A DNA stretch of 64,000 nucleotides from an uncultured Eubacteriales bacterium (GTDB lineage: Bacteria; Bacillota; Clostridia; Lachnospirales; Lachnospiraceae), in the NCBI GenBank assembly GCA_949294665.1, contig CASFID010000059.1, positions 1 through 64,000 of the forward strand, in the 5' to 3' direction. The notes under the pieces were generated by a model. The model was not told where the DNA came from. It was given only the letters and a program-made list of their open reading frames with translations, and did no database searches. Below are positions 25,225-33,936 of this stretch, in pieces. The position numbers and the translations under genes are program-made. How positions within the stretch are numbered: position 1 is the first letter of the stretch; each line of letters begins with the position of its first letter.

Positions 25225-25635
25225 ATGAGTTCAGCAAAACATTTTACAGAAGTATTGATCGGGGGAAAGGTATATACTCTAAGCGGTTTTGAGGGCGAAG
25301 AATATCTGCAGAAAGTATCTTCCTATCTGAATCACAAGATAACAGAATGTGCAAACAGCGACGGCTACAGAAAACAGAGCGCCGATACAAGAAATGTACT
25401 TCTCGCCCTGAACATTGCGGACGACTATTTTAAGGCAAAGAAGCAGGGGGATTCTCTCGAGAGCGATATTGAACTGAAAGATAAAGAGATGTACGATCTC
25501 AAACATGAACTCATCTCCGCACAGATCAAACTGGAAAACGCCGAAAAAGAACTGGCAAAATTAAAGGACGAGAATAACGATCTTCAGATGCAGATCGTAA
25601 AACTCGAGACTGAGATGAAAAACCGCAGAAGATAA
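25225..25635 (+). CDS. zapA: Cell division protein ZapA
   Basis: 136 residues. ZapA promotes FtsZ bundling at the division site. The N-terminal domain (TEVLIGGKVYTLSGFEGEE, about 6-50) matches the family, then a helix with LALNIADDYF. A long coiled coil (about 75-135, rich in Lys/Glu/Asn/Leu) extends it beyond the roughly 85 residues of Bacillus ZapA, a common clostridial form. GAGGAGG lies upstream of the ATG. Confidence 0.9.
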   Translation: MSSAKHFTEVLIGGKVYTLSGFEGEEYLQKVSSYLNHKITECANSDGYRKQSADTRNVLLALNIADDYFKAKKQGDSLESDIELKDKEMYDLKHELISAQIKLENAEKELAKLKDENNDLQMQIVKLETEMKNRRR

Positions 25636-25640
25636 ATTGC

Positions 25641-25668
25641 AAGGGCTGTCATGATAGACAGCCCCTTT
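25641..25668 (+). terminator. Intrinsic terminator after zapA
   Basis: GGGCTGTC (25643-25650) pairs with GACAGCCC (25657-25664) around a six-base loop, followed by CTTT. The T-run is short. Confidence 0.65.
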
Positions 25669-25713
25669 CATTCACCGGATTTATGTACGGAGAGATAATG
25701 GAGAGGAGATCAT

Positions 25714-28074
25714 TTGGCTATGCCGGAAAGGAAAATAGAAATCCTTGCGCCGGCCGGTTCTTATGCCGCATTCAGCGCCGCGCTCAGAGCAGGAGCCGAC
25801 GCGGTATATGTGGGTGGAAACCGGTTCGGTGCAAGGGCTTACGCGGAAAATTTTACAGATGAAGAGCTGATACAGGCTCTCCGCGAGACACATTTACATG
25901 ACAAAAAACTGTATCTTACCGTAAATACGCTTCTCAAAGACGTGGAGATAGATACTCTGTATGACTATATCGCTCCCCTGTATGAAAATGGGCTTGATGC
26001 GGTCATCGTCCAGGATATGGGAGTAGTGGAATATATCCGCTCCTGCTTCCCCGGACTGGATATCCATGCCAGTACGCAGATGACTATCACAGGCCCTTAC
26101 GGCGCCAGGTTTGCTAAATCGCAGGGAATGACGCGCGTCGTACCGGCAAGAGAGTTATCACTGGAAGAGATCAGACAGATACGCGACAGGACCGGACTGG
26201 AAATCGAGTGCTTTGTGCATGGAGCTCTTTGCTACTGCTACTCCGGCCAGTGCCTTATGAGCAGCATGAAGGGCGGGCGGAGCGGTAACCGGGGACAATG
26301 CGCCCAGCCGTGCAGGCTTCCCTATACTTTCGACGGGAAGAAACGATATTATCTGAGCCCGAAAGATATCTGCACACTCGAGCTCATACCGGATCTCGTG
26401 GAAGCCGGCATTGACTCGTTCAAGATCGAGGGACGTATGAAAAAGCCGGAGTATGTTGCCCTGGCAGCTTACATGTACCGCCGGTATACCGATCTGTATT
26501 TGCAAAAAGGAAGAGAAGGCTACCGGGTAGATCTTTCAGACCGCGAGATGCTTATGGATCTATATAACCGCGGGGGTTCATCATGGGGATATTACAAGAA
26601 GCGAAACGGACGGGAGATGCTGTCTCTGGACCGCCCGAACCATGCAGGCGTCCCTGCGGCGGAAGTACAGTATCAGAAAGGAAGGGAAGTACACGCCCTT
26701 GTGCTCACGGATCTGAATCCGGGAGACGTCCTTGACGTCGAGGGGGAGAAGAGCAGCTATACGCTTGGCAAAGCGATAAAAAAAGGGGGACGCCTTATTT
26801 TCCTTACACCTAAGTCTGTCAGGCTACAGAAAGGACGGATCCTCAACCGGATCCGAAACGCCTCTCTGCTGCACAGGATAGACGAGGACATCCTCAGCCG
26901 GAAACTGCAGCGCAGTGTATGCGCAGAGATTTATCTTGAAGCCGACAGACCTGCCGTCCTGCGTGTGTCTTCCGGCAATATCAGATATGAAGCCAGGTCG
27001 GCGGAAAATGTGCAGGCAGCCCAGAATCGTCCTCTGGACAGCGAACGTATCCGGACACAGATACTGAAAACAGGAAATTCTGAATTCCGTATCGACCAGC
27101 TTGCCGTCCACACGCAAGGGGATATATTCATCCCGGTCGGACAACTCAACAGCTTAAGGCGGGCGGCTCTTGACGGACTGAAAGAAAAGATTTTATCAGG
27201 GTGGAAAAGAGAGAGCGCACCGGCCCCCGGTTCATGTGAAGTGCGCGCGCCGAAATCTGCATTCTGCGGGACGGATGGAAAAAATAACGGCTCTTCCGTC
27301 CCTTTCCTCTCCGTGTATGCAGAGACGAAGGATCAGCTTTCAGAGCTGGTGGACTTTATAAGGGAAACTCATTTATCTGTACAGCGGATTTATGCAGGCT
27401 TTTCTATTCTAAGCGCTCCGGAAGGCGGCAGTGGGACTGAAAGTCTTACGGACATCCTTCAAAGCCTTTCGGAAAACAGCGGCACAGCCATTGAGATTTA
27501 CGCCGCTCTGCCGCATATCTTCCGCAGTACGGAAGAACACTCCATGCGCCATCTTCTTGATACGATCGAAATACTTGATCTGGACGGCGTTCTTGTACGC
27601 AACTGTGAAGAATTTGCATATCTCAGAGAACATGGATTTGACAAAAAGATGATTCTGGACCATAATCTATATGTGTTCAACAGATATGCGAAAAAATTCT
27701 GGAATAAACTGGGCGTCCGGGAGTTCACAGCCCCGCTCGAACTCAGAGAAAAGGAACTTCGGATTCTCGGTTTACGAGACTGTGAACTTGAAATATACGG
27801 ACATGCTCCTGTCATGATATCCGCGCAGTGTCTCTTCAGGACCGCAGACAGGTGCCGCAGGGACAGTCGGTCCTCCGGATTTACGGACCGGTACGGCTCT
27901 TATTATCCTGTCAGCGCGTTTTGTGAGTTCTGCTATAATGTGATCTATAATGATCAGCCGCTCTCGTTGTTTGATGAGGCGGATATGATAAAAGCCGCTT
28001 CGCGATCCCTTCGCATCAGGTTTTCAGTAGAAGACAGAGAAGAAGTGCGTGAGATAATGAAAAAGGTGCTATAA
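25714..28074 (+). CDS. Peptidase U32 family protein (long form with DUF3656-like region)
   Basis: 786 residues. The N-terminal TIM-barrel half (about 1-290) carries the U32 signature IECFVHGALCYCYSGQCLMS and the cysteine-rich GQCAQPCRLPY. U32 proteins include prephenate-fed tRNA and rRNA hydroxylases (TrhP, RlhA), so RNA hydroxylation is as likely as peptidase activity. The C-terminal part adds another barrel-like segment ending with conserved cysteines (FCEFCYN). The start is either the TTG at 25714 or the ATG at 25720; AGGAGA at 25704-25709 fits both. zapA followed by U32 is a conserved clostridial pair. Confidence 0.88.
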   Translation: MAMPERKIEILAPAGSYAAFSAALRAGADAVYVGGNRFGARAYAENFTDEELIQALRETHLHDKKLYLTVNTLLKDVEIDTLYDYIAPLYENGLDAVIVQDMGVVEYIRSCFPGLDIHASTQMTITGPYGARFAKSQGMTRVVPARELSLEEIRQIRDRTGLEIECFVHGALCYCYSGQCLMSSMKGGRSGNRGQCAQPCRLPYTFDGKKRYYLSPKDICTLELIPDLVEAGIDSFKIEGRMKKPEYVALAAYMYRRYTDLYLQKGREGYRVDLSDREMLMDLYNRGGSSWGYYKKRNGREMLSLDRPNHAGVPAAEVQYQKGREVHALVLTDLNPGDVLDVEGEKSSYTLGKAIKKGGRLIFLTPKSVRLQKGRILNRIRNASLLHRIDEDILSRKLQRSVCAEIYLEADRPAVLRVSSGNIRYEARSAENVQAAQNRPLDSERIRTQILKTGNSEFRIDQLAVHTQGDIFIPVGQLNSLRRAALDGLKEKILSGWKRESAPAPGSCEVRAPKSAFCGTDGKNNGSSVPFLSVYAETKDQLSELVDFIRETHLSVQRIYAGFSILSAPEGGSGTESLTDILQSLSENSGTAIEIYAALPHIFRSTEEHSMRHLLDTIEILDLDGVLVRNCEEFAYLREHGFDKKMILDHNLYVFNRYAKKFWNKLGVREFTAPLELREKELRILGLRDCELEIYGHAPVMISAQCLFRTADRCRRDSRSSGFTDRYGSYYPVSAFCEFCYNVIYNDQPLSLFDEADMIKAASRSLRIRFSVEDREEVREIMKKVL

Positions 28075-28093
28075 AACAGATAATGGTGGTGCT

Positions 28094-29545
28094 ATGGTAA
28101 ATATAATAATACAGTTGTCAAAATATGTGATTATTGTTCTGATGGCAGCATATACTTTCTCCTGTTTCTCCATTTTTACGAGGAACTACGAAGATGAGGA
28201 GAAAAGGGTGCTGATCCGGCAGGATGTACTCATGTTCCTGCTGCAGTTCATTGCATTCGCAACGATGTATCTGGCGGCCGATGATATGCGCATTCTCTTT
28301 CTGTATGGCGCTCTCGCCCTGGTTATACTCGCCGTGATCCTTCTGTATAATCTGATCTATCCGAATGTATCGAGACTTGTTGTAAATAATATGTGCATGC
28401 TTATCACGGCCGGCATGATCATGATCACACGTCTGTCCTCTGACAATGAATCACCGTACGGGACCGCGATCCGCCAGCTCATATTCGTGGTACTGGGTGT
28501 TATATTCGGACTGATTGTTCCGATCCTGATACGGAAGCTTACATTTCTTGATAAGTGGACATATGTATATGCCGGGGTGGGCGGAGCCGCGCTTCTTGCA
28601 GTGGCGCTTTTCGCATCGCTGTCCGGGGGAGCAAGACTCGGATTCGAGATCATGGGGATCAATATACAGCCGTCAGAGTTTGTGAAGATCCTGTTTGTGT
28701 TTTTTGTAGCCTCAAGCCTTTACAGATCGACGGAGTTTAAAAATATCGTCATCACTACCGTGATCGCGGCCGCTCATGTGCTGATCCTCGTGATCTCTAC
28801 AGATCTCGGCGCTGCATTGATATTCTTTGTCGTGTATCTCGTAATGCTCTATGTGGCCACGCGTCAGCCGCTGTACGCGATCGCCGGCCTTGGAGCAGGC
28901 GTGCTGGCAGCGATCGCGGGATATCATCTTTTCAGCCATATCCAGGTCAGGGTAGAGGCGTGGCAGGATCCCATCGGCACCTACAGCGGCAGCGGCTATC
29001 AGGTGGCACAGTCTCTGTTTGCGATCGGCACGGGAAGCTGGTTCGGCACGGGACTTTTTCAGGGACAGCCGGATACGATCCCCGTTGTGGAGACGGACTT
29101 TATCTTCTCTGCTATCACGGAGGAGATGGGTGTGATCTTCGGTCTATGCATTATACTGATCTGTGTAAGCTGTTATGTCATGTTCCTGAATATAGCGATG
29201 GAGCTTCATAACCGCTTTTACAAATACGTGGCGCTCGGTCTTGGGACCTGTTATATTTTCCAGGTTTTTCTTCAGATCGGCGGTGTCACAAAATTCATTC
29301 CATCCACCGGCATGACACTTCCGTTTGTCAGCTATGGAGGAAGTTCGATGCTGAGCACTATGATCATGTTCGGCATCATCCAGGGATTATATATTGTCCG
29401 CGAGGATGAAGAAGAGAAGCTTGAGAAAGAAAAGGAGGCTAGAGATGGCGTGGGAAGAGCAGCGGCCCGAAAGACGACGAAGAACAGAGCAAAGAGCGGG
29501 CCGAAATTCGAGGAAGTCCCCAGACAACGGACGCGCAGGAAATAA
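28094..29545 (+). CDS. SEDS-family peptidoglycan polymerase (FtsW/RodA/SpoVE)
   Basis: 483 residues with about ten membrane helices. SEDS proteins polymerise lipid II together with a class B PBP. Diagnostic blocks: NIQPSEFVKILFVFFVASS, STDLGAALIFF (catalytic Asp), TDFIFSAITEEMG, and the C-terminal IPSTGMTLPFVSYGGSS. The cytoplasmic tail is highly charged. Its last 101 bases overlap the start of the PBP gene in another frame, so the pair is translationally linked. Family level is clear; assignment to division, elongation or sporulation is not. Confidence 0.93.
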   Translation: MVNIIIQLSKYVIIVLMAAYTFSCFSIFTRNYEDEEKRVLIRQDVLMFLLQFIAFATMYLAADDMRILFLYGALALVILAVILLYNLIYPNVSRLVVNNMCMLITAGMIMITRLSSDNESPYGTAIRQLIFVVLGVIFGLIVPILIRKLTFLDKWTYVYAGVGGAALLAVALFASLSGGARLGFEIMGINIQPSEFVKILFVFFVASSLYRSTEFKNIVITTVIAAAHVLILVISTDLGAALIFFVVYLVMLYVATRQPLYAIAGLGAGVLAAIAGYHLFSHIQVRVEAWQDPIGTYSGSGYQVAQSLFAIGTGSWFGTGLFQGQPDTIPVVETDFIFSAITEEMGVIFGLCIILICVSCYVMFLNIAMELHNRFYKYVALGLGTCYIFQVFLQIGGVTKFIPSTGMTLPFVSYGGSSMLSTMIMFGIIQGLYIVREDEEEKLEKEKEARDGVGRAAARKTTKNRAKSGPKFEEVPRQRTRRK

Positions 29546-30962
29546 GACGCGGGCCCGAAACAGGGAATTTGCATGGATCACATACTTTTTTGTGATCCTG
29601 TTCATCGCGCTGATGGGTTATCTTGTCTATTTTACGATCGTGAGAGCGGGCACATTTGTAAACAGTCCGTATAATCAGCGGCAGGATGCTTTTGCCCGTG
29701 ATGTGATCCGGGGAAAGATCACAGATCAAAACGGAAACGTGCTTGCCCAGACGCAGGTTGCGGAAGACGGAACGGAGACGAGAGATTATCCCTATGGGCC
29801 ACTGTTTTCACATGTCGTCGGTTATTATGACTCGGATCTCGGGAAGACGGGGCTGGAGTCCGTTGAGAACTTTGAACTTCTGACCTCGAACGCGTTCTTT
29901 GTTGAAAAGATCCAGAATGAATTCAACGATGAAAAGAATCAGGGGGATACGGTGGTCACCACTCTGGACGCCGGTCTGCAGCAGGCGGCAAGTGATGCTC
30001 TCGGCGATTACAGGGGCGCCGTTATTGTCATGGAGGCTGACACGGGCCGGATACTGGCTATGGTCTCCAAGCCGGATTTTGATCCGAATGAGATCCGTTC
30101 TAACTGGGATTCTCTGAATACAGATGAGACGAACAGTCCCCTGTTAAACAGAGCTACCGGCGGTTCCTATGCTCCCGGCTCTGTGTTCAAGACAGTGACC
30201 ACGCTGGCTTATATGAGACAGTACAGCAATTACAGAAGCTACACATACGACTGTACCGGCTCTATTACCGTTGGGGACACGACTATCCCGTGCGCAGGCG
30301 GCAACGTCCACGGACATGAGGATCTTAGGAGCTCGTTTGCAAATTCCTGCAATTCGTCTTTTGTAAACATCGGACTTCAGCTCGACGTCACAAAATTCCG
30401 GGAGACGGCGGAGGATCTTCTTTTCAACTCACAGCTCCCCAGTGTGCTCGATTATACAAAGAGCTCGTTCGTACTGAGCGAGGAGTCTCCTGACTCGGAG
30501 ATCATGATGACCGCGATGGGACAGGGCAGGACTACAGTCAGTCCGTATCATATCACGCTCATCACCCAGGCGGTCGCAAATGGCGGGACGCTGATGGAAC
30601 CGTATCTTGTAGATTCTGTGACAAATTATACGGGAACAGAGGTCCGCAGGAATGTTCCGAAGAGCTATGCCAGACTCATGTCTTCTGAGGAAGCGTCACA
30701 GCTCAAAGAATATATGTCTGCGGTTGTCAGCGAGGGAACAGGCGCGACGCTCAGCGGAAGATCTTATTCTGTGGCCGGAAAGACCGGAACCGCAGAGTAC
30801 AGTACAGACGACAGCAACAGAACGCACTCCTGGTTTACCGGGTTTACAAACGTCGACAATCCTGAACTGGTTATCACTGTGATCACAGAGGGATCTGACG
30901 GAAGTACGGGGGGACGGGCGGTCTCTATCGCTGGAACGATCCTTGACTCCTATTATAATTGA
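29445..30962 (+). CDS. Class B penicillin-binding protein (transpeptidase)
   Basis: 505 residues. A basic, Arg-rich cytoplasmic tail (about 1-38), one membrane helix (about 40-62), a short linker region smaller than the usual PBP dimer domain, then the transpeptidase domain with YAPGSVFKTV (nucleophile Ser in SVFK), NSCNSSF (SxN) and GKTGTAEYS (KTG). It crosslinks peptidoglycan and is the expected partner of the upstream SEDS protein. AAAGGAGG at 29431-29438 sets the start at 29445, within the upstream gene. No PASTA domains. Confidence 0.93.
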   Translation: MAWEEQRPERRRRTEQRAGRNSRKSPDNGRAGNKTRARNREFAWITYFFVILFIALMGYLVYFTIVRAGTFVNSPYNQRQDAFARDVIRGKITDQNGNVLAQTQVAEDGTETRDYPYGPLFSHVVGYYDSDLGKTGLESVENFELLTSNAFFVEKIQNEFNDEKNQGDTVVTTLDAGLQQAASDALGDYRGAVIVMEADTGRILAMVSKPDFDPNEIRSNWDSLNTDETNSPLLNRATGGSYAPGSVFKTVTTLAYMRQYSNYRSYTYDCTGSITVGDTTIPCAGGNVHGHEDLRSSFANSCNSSFVNIGLQLDVTKFRETAEDLLFNSQLPSVLDYTKSSFVLSEESPDSEIMMTAMGQGRTTVSPYHITLITQAVANGGTLMEPYLVDSVTNYTGTEVRRNVPKSYARLMSSEEASQLKEYMSAVVSEGTGATLSGRSYSVAGKTGTAEYSTDDSNRTHSWFTGFTNVDNPELVITVITEGSDGSTGGRAVSIAGTILDSYYN

Positions 30963-30988
30963 TTTCTTATTTACGGAAGTATATATCT

Positions 30989-31336
30989 ATGCGGCTAAAA
31001 TTATACTGTGATCTTTATGTCAGTGAATGCTGGCAGAAAAAGATGTCAAAGATTATTCATAAGCTGAGATCAAGACGGCTTCAGCCTCAGGTGTATGTGA
31101 TCGCCCTGTCTCAGGGGGAACAGAATCATCTGGAGTTTTATTCGAGCGCGCTGTTAAAACAACGCTGTTTTGACGATCTTGATGTCTTTGTCGTAGGCAT
31201 CGCCGACGGCTATGACGAATGTCTTATGATAACCGGGCAGATCACAGAGAAGGTATATAAAGAGACAGGCAGTGTCGACATCAGAAGCTATATACTGAAG
31301 CGGCAGAATGAATACGAAAGGGCGGGGGGTGACTGA
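30989..31336 (+). CDS. Conserved hypothetical protein, 115 residues
   Basis: I do not recognise the family. The protein is basic at the N-terminus (MSKIIHKLRSRRLQPQ) and has a mixed alpha/beta look with alternating hydrophobics (VYVIALSQGEQNHLEFY, DVFVVGIADGYDECLMI). No membrane segment or signal. It sits 26 bases behind the PBP gene and ends one base before the DUF2953 gene, so it belongs to the same transcript. The start at 30989 is preceded by GGAAG; a TTG at 30959 overlapping the PBP stop is an alternative. Confidence 0.7.
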   Translation: MRLKLYCDLYVSECWQKKMSKIIHKLRSRRLQPQVYVIALSQGEQNHLEFYSSALLKQRCFDDLDVFVVGIADGYDECLMITGQITEKVYKETGSVDIRSYILKRQNEYERAGGD

Positions 31337-31337
31337 G

Positions 31338-32384
31338 ATGCTTTCTATCATACTCCTCATCTTAAAAATATTTGGCTTCCTGATTCTCGGGATCCTTGCC
31401 TTTGCGCTTATCCTGATTCTTGTTCTGTTCCTGTGTCCGTTTGTGTACAGGGCTGAACTCTCAGCTGACAACAGTCTGGACAGTCTGCGGGGAAAGGTCC
31501 GGTTTCACTGGCTGATGCATCTTGTGTCCGGAGAAGTATCCTATGAGGACGGGAATCTGTCGTGGACTGTAAGAGCTGCATGGAAAAGACTGGGAAGCGA
31601 TATCGACGAATCCCGGGATGACAGCGGCGGACGGCGATCATCCGACGGCGGTTCCACCATATCGGACGTCTCACGGGATGGCATCAGAGATTCGCACAGC
31701 GACAGCTTGGAGCAAGAGGCTGCGTCATCGGATCCGGATGTCAGTCCGGACACCTCCTCTCAAGAGCAGCACCGCACAGTTCCGGGTATGACCGGAGAGG
31801 AGCCGGCCGGGAAAGATTCATCCGCAGAAGGAATACAAAAGCGGAGCATGGAGAAAAAGAATGAGCGGAGCATAACAAATCATCAAAAGAAGAAAAAAAG
31901 TTCTTTCTTGCGCTCTGCAGGTGAAAGAATCCGTCGGTTTCCGGGAAAGATAAAATATACTTTTCACAGAATATGTGATAAGATAAAAACAATACGTAAT
32001 AAGATAAAAATATTGAAGAAGAAAAAAGAAAAACTCACCGCTTTTATCCAGAGCGAGATCCATCAGGCGGCTCTCGCCCGTCTGCTCAAAGAACTGAAAA
32101 GACTGCTGAGATTTCTGTGTCCGGGAAAAGGATCGATCGATCTGGAATTCGGATTTTCAGATCCTGCGCTCACGGGATATGCTCTGGCCGGGATCAGTAT
32201 GGCGTATCCCTGGATCGGTTCTTATACGCAGATCACGCCGGATTTTGAGCACAAGGTATTCAGAGGTTCTCTATTCATAAAGGGCAGAATCAGACTGCTT
32301 TACGGTCTGATCTTCCTGTGGAATATGTTTCTGGACAGGAATGTCAGGATCACATTCCGGCATATCAGGAAATTCAGATTATAA
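31338..32384 (+). CDS. DUF2953 domain-containing membrane protein
   Basis: 348 residues. An N-terminal membrane helix (about 4-32), then a long polar linker of about 130 residues that is acidic and Ser/Asp-rich (about 90-160) and afterwards very basic (about 165-245). The C-terminal DUF2953 region has GSIDLEFGFSDPALTGYALAG. In Firmicutes this family accompanies YtfJ/GerW, as here with the next gene 37 bases on. Function is unknown, with a spore-related role suggested only by context. GGGGGTG precedes the ATG at 31338. Confidence 0.85.
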   Translation: MLSIILLILKIFGFLILGILAFALILILVLFLCPFVYRAELSADNSLDSLRGKVRFHWLMHLVSGEVSYEDGNLSWTVRAAWKRLGSDIDESRDDSGGRRSSDGGSTISDVSRDGIRDSHSDSLEQEAASSDPDVSPDTSSQEQHRTVPGMTGEEPAGKDSSAEGIQKRSMEKKNERSITNHQKKKKSSFLRSAGERIRRFPGKIKYTFHRICDKIKTIRNKIKILKKKKEKLTAFIQSEIHQAALARLLKELKRLLRFLCPGKGSIDLEFGFSDPALTGYALAGISMAYPWIGSYTQITPDFEHKVFRGSLFIKGRIRLLYGLIFLWNMFLDRNVRITFRHIRKFRL

Positions 32385-32421
32385 CAGATATCAAAACATG
32401 GTCATATGAGGAGGAAAAGAA

Positions 32422-32826
32422 ATGGCTGAAGAAAAAAACAATTTCAGGACAACACTGGAATCGCTCTTTCGGGGGATGGACGGAGTAGTGTCGTCAAAGA
32501 CAGTAGTGGGAGACGCGATCCACATAGGCGGTACGATCATCCTTCCGCTTGTCGATGTATCTTTTGGTATCGGTGCCGGAGCTTTTTCCGGTGATAAAAA
32601 GGAAAAAGGCATGGGAGGCATCGGGGGAAAGATGTCGCCGAGCGCAGTCATTGTGATCCAGGATGGCAAGACAAAGCTTGTGAATATCAAGAATCAGGAT
32701 ACTATAACGAAGATCCTCGATATGGTGCCGGACGTAGTGGACCGTTTCACTGCGGGAAAAGAAGAGAAGATGACGGAAAAGGACGTTATGGATATCCTTG
32801 ACTCGGGAGAGGATGACGGACAGTAG
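32422..32826 (+). CDS. gerW: GerW family sporulation protein (YtfJ)
   Basis: 134 residues, standard length. The N-terminal LESLFRGMDGVVSSKTVVG, the GTIILPLVDVSFGIGAG block and the GGIGGKMSPSAVIVI stretch identify the family, which in Bacillus is found in the spore and affects nutrient germination. A good GAGGAGGA ribosome site. Strong marker that the organism forms spores. Confidence 0.95.
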   Translation: MAEEKNNFRTTLESLFRGMDGVVSSKTVVGDAIHIGGTIILPLVDVSFGIGAGAFSGDKKEKGMGGIGGKMSPSAVIVIQDGKTKLVNIKNQDTITKILDMVPDVVDRFTAGKEEKMTEKDVMDILDSGEDDGQ

Positions 32827-32929
32827 CGGTCGGCCGTTGTCTGATACCACGGGTATGGCTGAGACAGTATGAATATTATTTTAAGTTCTGACATAAGATA
32901 GAGCAAGGGATGTTCCCGGAAGTGAGAAG

Positions 32930-33067
32930 ATGAAAAAAGTGTGCGGTTTCGCGCTGTTCTGGACTGCGATCGGTATGTTTATCATGATGCTGCTTTCGAA
33001 TCTTGTATGGGGTGTGATCCTCACCATCATATTTCTCGTGGCCGGATATCGTCTGTTTTGCTGCTGA
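32930..33067 (+). CDS. Small membrane protein, 45 residues, ending in CysCys
   Basis: Reads MKKVCGFALFWTAIGMFIMM, then a second hydrophobic stretch, and ends YRLFCC. Two short membrane segments (about 6-22 and 25-40) with a Lys-Lys start and a C-terminal Cys pair. GGAAGTGAG lies upstream and a strong terminator follows 37 bases later, so it closes the GerW transcript. Function unknown; the dicysteine end could be a metal site, an acylation site or a disulfide. Too short for many gene finders. Confidence 0.65.
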   Translation: MKKVCGFALFWTAIGMFIMMLLSNLVWGVILTIIFLVAGYRLFCC

Positions 33068-33103
33068 AGGATCTGCTCCCTCGGTTTCTGAGAGTGGATA
33101 CAA

Positions 33104-33141
33104 ATAACCCCCGGCTGGATCTTCTCCATTCCGGGGGTTAT
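33104..33141 (+). terminator. Intrinsic terminator after the small membrane protein
   Basis: ATAACCCCCGG (33104-33114) pairs perfectly with CCGGGGGTTAT (33131-33141) around a 16-base loop, with a pyrimidine-rich tail after it. It may also stop rpmB transcription coming from the other strand (rpmB stop at 33181). Confidence 0.8.
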
Positions 33142-33180
33142 CTTCTTATCTCTTTCTTATCGGGATCAAGTCTTATCCGC

Positions 33181-33366
33181 TTATGCACGCTCGACACGAC
33201 CGGATTTCAGACAGGATGTACATACATACATCTTCTTGGATCCACCCTCTGTCTTAACTCTGACAGATTTTACATTTGATTTCCACATTTTCGGTGTTTT
33301 TCTATGAGAGTGACTTACATTGTTTCCAAAGTGAGCACCCTTTTCACAAATAGCACATTTAGCCAT
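33181..33366 (-). CDS. rpmB: 50S ribosomal protein L28
   Basis: 61 residues. The N-terminal MAKCAICEKG with CxxC and the C-terminal CTSCLKSG with CxxC form the zinc-binding type of L28. HSHRKTPKMWKSN is the conserved rRNA-binding stretch. AGGAGGTG lies upstream of the ATG at 33366. Transcribed alone from the promoter at 33418-33446. Confidence 0.97.
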   Translation of the reverse strand: MAKCAICEKGAHFGNNVSHSHRKTPKMWKSNVKSVRVKTEGGSKKMYVCTSCLKSGRVERA

Positions 33367-33417
33367 GACTGCACCTCCTAACAATCTGAACTCGTCTTTT
33401 AGACTCATAACACTGAT

Positions 33418-33446
33418 ATTCTAGCAGAAACATATTTCTAATGCAA
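33418..33446 (-). promoter_or_regulatory. Sigma-A-type promoter for rpmB
   Basis: On the minus strand: TTGCAT (33446-33441), a 17-base spacer, TAGAAT (33423-33418), 51 bases before the start. Confidence 0.8.
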
Positions 33447-33484
33447 GCATTTTTTAAAAAATCAGGGCAAAAAAAGAATCCTTG

Positions 33485-33513
33485 TTGTAAAATCTATGAA
33501 GTGATAGTATAAT
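33485..33513 (+). promoter_or_regulatory. Sigma-A-type promoter for asp23-fakA
   Basis: TTGTAA (33485-33490), a 17-base spacer, TATAAT (33508-33513), 50 bases before the ATG at 33564. Confidence 0.85.
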
Positions 33514-33563
33514 AATCATGTTATTTATGGCAAAATCCATCAAAAAACTGGAGGTAGACATTG

Positions 33564-33923
33564 ATGAAGGGAAGTATGAGCACTGATCTTGGAATCATCA
33601 CGATCAATCCTGAAGTGATCGCCAAATATGCCGGTTCCGTTGCGGTAGAGTGTTTCGGGATCGTTGGAATGGCGGCGGTAAATATGAAAGACGGTCTGGT
33701 CCGTCTCCTGAAAAAGGACAGCCTGACGCACGGAATTCAGGTGGAGATCTCGGATGACAACTCCCTTACCCTGAATTTTCATGTCATCGTTTCTTATGGC
33801 GTGAATATCCTTTCTGTGTCCGACAATCTTATGAGTAACGTAAAATATAAGGTTGAAGAATTCACCGGCATGACGGTAGAAAAGATCAACATCTTCGTTG
33901 AAGGTGTAAGAGTGATAGATTAA
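33564..33923 (+). CDS. Asp23/Gls24 family envelope stress protein
   Basis: 119 residues. The family core is visible: NPEVIAKYAGSVAVECFGIVGM at the N-terminus, then DNSLTLNFHVIVSYGVNI and the C-terminal VNIFVEGVRV-type ending. In Bacillus the homologue YloU precedes the DhaL-domain gene YloV, and the same pair is seen here with 13 bases between. Cytoplasmic or membrane-associated; the precise role is unknown. GGAGG ten bases upstream favours the ATG at 33564. Confidence 0.92.
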   Translation: MKGSMSTDLGIITINPEVIAKYAGSVAVECFGIVGMAAVNMKDGLVRLLKKDSLTHGIQVEISDDNSLTLNFHVIVSYGVNILSVSDNLMSNVKYKVEEFTGMTVEKINIFVEGVRVID

Positions 33924-33936
33924 GGAGGATATTGTC

